Assembly: GCA_002787855.1 (NCBI GenBank)
Contig: PCVB01000002.1
Location: 246 to 7,500, forward strand
Direction of reading: 5' to 3'
DNA length: 7,255 nucleotides
From: Candidatus Zambryskibacteria bacterium CG11_big_fil_rev_8_21_14_0_20_42_18
GTDB taxonomy: Bacteria; Patescibacteriota; Minisyncoccia; Phycocordibacterales; Zambryskibacteraceae
Shown: in pieces, positions 5,403 to 7,255 of the stretch
How positions within the stretch are numbered: position 1 is the stretch's first letter
Layout: each line of letters opens with the position of its first letter
The notes under the pieces: model-generated
What the model was told of the DNA's origin: nothing
The model's database searches: none
The model's input: the letters and a program-made list of their open reading frames with translations, nothing else
Made by a program: the position numbers and the translations under genes

Positions 5403-6271
5403 TTGAGCTTAAAGAGAAGGCTAATGACATTCGCATCTCACTCATTGAAGCGCTTATAAAAGCCGGTTCTGGACATACCGCCGGCCCCCTAGGTATGGCC
5501 GATATCTTTACCACCCTCTTTTTCCACACCCTTAACCACGACCCTAAGAAACCAGATTGGGCGGAACGAGATAGGCTAGTGCTTTCAAATGGTCATATCT
5601 GCCCGGTACTTTATTCGGCCATGGCACACGCAGGATATTTTCCGGTTGAAGAGCTAAAAACTTTACGCCAATTTGGCTCACGTTTGCAAGGACATCCTCA
5701 TCGAGATTTCTTGCCTATGCTTGAGACAAGTTCCGGACCCCTTGCTTCCGGTCTATCGCAAGCTGTCGGTATGGCGCTTGCTGACAAGATTGACCATGGT
5801 CTCACAAGTAAACGACGCATTTATGCGCTTCTCTCTGACGGAGAACTAGAGAGTGGGCAGAGTTGGGAAGCGGCGATGCTCGGAGGCAAGGAGAGATTGC
5901 ACAACCTGGTTGCGGTCGTAGATAGAAATAATATACAGATTGATGGTTATACGGAAGAGGTGATGCCCCTTGAATCACTTTCTGATAAATGGCGAGCCTG
6001 GAATTGGAATGTCATTGAGATTGATGGACACAATATAGAAGAGATAGCCGACGCCTTCGAGCAAGCAAAAACGGTCTTTGGTAAACCAACGGTCATTATC
6101 GCCCACACCATTGCCGGTAAGGGGGTGGAAGAATTCGAACAAGACTACAGGTGGCATGGCAATCCTCCCGGCAAGGGCCCCACGGACAAAATTCCGGCTG
6201 ATAAACAAGGCGAGGTGGCCTTAGCAGAACTTAGAACACTCGGAGGTAAGATAAAGAGTGAACATCAGTAG
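5378..6271 (+). CDS. tkt: Transketolase, N-terminal (thiamine diphosphate-binding) subunit
   Basis: Encodes 297 residues, the normal length for the N-terminal half of split transketolases. Pairs with the next gene product to move two-carbon ketol units between pentose, tetrose, triose and hexose phosphates. Family motifs: GSGHTAGPLG (30-39), SNGHICPVLYS (70-80), GHPHRD (105-110), and the thiamine diphosphate/Mg motif SDGE (153-156) with N184/N185 about 30 residues later. The first Gly of the usual GDG is Ser here, a mild change. H260 in RWHGNPP matches the conserved late histidine. The start lies inside rpe, giving a 25-base overlap in another frame. No Shine-Dalgarno site is seen; the ATG is preceded by AATATTTT, as at pilB. 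Confidence 0.95.
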   Translation: MEITDEKLIELKEKANDIRISLIEALIKAGSGHTAGPLGMADIFTTLFFHTLNHDPKKPDWAERDRLVLSNGHICPVLYSAMAHAGYFPVEELKTLRQFGSRLQGHPHRDFLPMLETSSGPLASGLSQAVGMALADKIDHGLTSKRRIYALLSDGELESGQSWEAAMLGGKERLHNLVAVVDRNNIQIDGYTEEVMPLESLSDKWRAWNWNVIEIDGHNIEEIADAFEQAKTVFGKPTVIIAHTIAGKGVEEFEQDYRWHGNPPGKGPTDKIPADKQGEVALAELRTLGGKIKSEHQ

Positions 6272-6291
6272 ACAACCCACAACTAACAACA

Positions 6292-7255
6292 ATGTTAAAT
6301 CCGAACTTAAAACTCAATGAAAAAATGTTCGATAAAGATGTCGAACAAATACCTATCCGCCAAGGATTTGGTGAAGGGCTCTTAGAAGCTGGAGAAAAAA
6401 ATCTACAAGTAGTGGGGCTATGCGCCGATCTCACGGAGTCAACAAAGATGAATTTGTTCAAAGATAAGTTCCCTAATAGATTTATCCAAATGGGTGTGGC
6501 GGAACAAAATCTCGCATCTGTCGCCTCGGGTTTAGCGGCTATGGGCAAAATACCTTTCATCAGTTCCTACGCGATGTTTTCCCCTGGAAGAAACTGGGAA
6601 CAGATTAGAACCACTATTTGTTATAACAATAGACCGGTGAAAATTGTTGGCTCGCATGCGGGTGTCTCTGTGGGGCCAGACGGTGGCACGCATCAAGCTA
6701 TAGAGGATATCGCCATCACTCGCGTTATCCCTCGCATGGTGGTGATCTCTCCTTGTGATTCTCTAGAAGCCAAGAAGGCGACTCTTGCCAGTGTGGACAC
6801 TGGCACCCCAGTTTACTTGCGTCTCGCTCGAGAAAAAACCCCTGTTATGACGACAACAGAAACACCTTTTAAAATAGGGGAGGCGCAAATCTTTTGGCAA
6901 TCGACAAAGCCCCAAGTAGGTATCATTGCCACCGGAGCCTTGCTACACAAAGCACTTTTAAGTGCCAAACAACTTGAAGCATCCGGAATAGAAGTCGAGG
7001 TGATGAATCTGGGAACCATAAAACCCTTGGATGAAAAAGCCATAGTCACACTAGCCAAAAAAACCGGAAAAATTATCACGGTAGAAGAACATCAGATCAG
7101 GGGTGGTATGGGTTCGGCTGTAGCAGAGTCTCTAGCGAAGAATTATCCGGTACCCATAGAGTTTATCGGGGTAGATGACCAGTTTGGACAATCGGGAACT
7201 CCCGAGGAACTAATCGAGTACTATGGTATGGGAGTAGGAAGTATTGTAAAGGCAG
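6292..7255 (+). CDS. tkt: Transketolase, C-terminal subunit, 3' end cut by window edge
   Basis: The frame is open for 321 residues to the edge. It contains the pyrimidine-binding and C-terminal domains that complete the enzyme with the upstream subunit. E71 in GVAEQN is the glutamate that activates the thiamine cofactor. SSYAMFSPGRNWEQIR (91-106) and GPDGGTHQAIEDIA (128-141) are typical of this subunit and of the DXS-like branch. The ending FGQSGTPEELIEYYG is close to the family's usual C-terminus, so about ten residues are probably missing. The ATG at 6292 gives MLNPNLKLN, a common beginning for this subunit; M12 is a weaker alternative. The gap to the N-subunit gene is 20 bases, A/C-rich, with no Shine-Dalgarno site. 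Confidence 0.94.
   Translation, partial: MLNPNLKLNEKMFDKDVEQIPIRQGFGEGLLEAGEKNLQVVGLCADLTESTKMNLFKDKFPNRFIQMGVAEQNLASVASGLAAMGKIPFISSYAMFSPGRNWEQIRTTICYNNRPVKIVGSHAGVSVGPDGGTHQAIEDIAITRVIPRMVVISPCDSLEAKKATLASVDTGTPVYLRLAREKTPVMTTTETPFKIGEAQIFWQSTKPQVGIIATGALLHKALLSAKQLEASGIEVEVMNLGTIKPLDEKAIVTLAKKTGKIITVEEHQIRGGMGSAVAESLAKNYPVPIEFIGVDDQFGQSGTPEELIEYYGMGVGSIVKA

Noticed and set aside
5378..7255. Transketolase split by a frameshift or stop mutation
   Set aside because: Both halves have natural ends and starts typical of two-subunit transketolases, with a 20-base gap between them.
1..7255. Alternative genetic code with UGA as glycine, as in Gracilibacteria and Absconditabacteria
   Set aside because: No gene contains an in-frame UGA, and conserved glycines in the motifs checked are encoded by GGN codons.

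Overview
This window reads as a chromosomal segment of a Candidate Phyla Radiation bacterium, most likely Parcubacteria (Patescibacteria). The reasons are the compact layout with overlapping genes, small divergent versions of central-metabolism enzymes, a two-gene transketolase, a type IV pilus ATPase/platform pair, and the lack of Shine-Dalgarno sites ahead of the starts. This placement is an inference from gene style, not from a marker gene. The standard code fits: the seven genes whose stops lie in the window end in TAA or TAG, and none needs UGA to be read as an amino acid.

Left part, minus strand (1-2383): a type IV pilus or type II secretion-like pair. A short PilB-type assembly ATPase is followed 16 bases later by a PilC-type inner-membrane platform protein, which runs off the left edge only a few residues before its expected end. 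A good sigma-70-like promoter lies directly in front of pilB.

Middle (2384-2900): a divergent control region. A plus-strand promoter with a perfect TATAAT box leads into a leader of about 105 bases that can fold into consecutive hairpins. It is followed by a small single-RRM RNA-binding protein, two tandem UUCG-capped hairpins that include a strong terminator, and a new promoter that overlaps the terminator stem.

Right part, plus strand (2901-7255): a membrane-anchored DUF192 protein, then a tightly packed carbon-metabolism operon: glyceraldehyde-3-phosphate dehydrogenase, ribose-5-phosphate isomerase B, ribulose-phosphate 3-epimerase, and the N- and C-terminal subunits of transketolase. The last gene is cut by the right edge close to its natural end. 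Together these enzymes interconvert ribulose-5-P, ribose-5-P and xylulose-5-P, and exchange two-carbon units to give glyceraldehyde-3-P, which GAPDH passes into lower glycolysis. No transaldolase is seen here.

No new multi-gene system is evident. The most unusual signals are regulatory. Several -10 boxes sit exactly 6 bases before an ATG, which suggests leaderless mRNAs. One of these ATGs is followed at once by TAA at the predicted 5' end of the structured RRM-gene leader. No tRNA, rRNA, CRISPR array, insertion sequence or attachment site was recognised.
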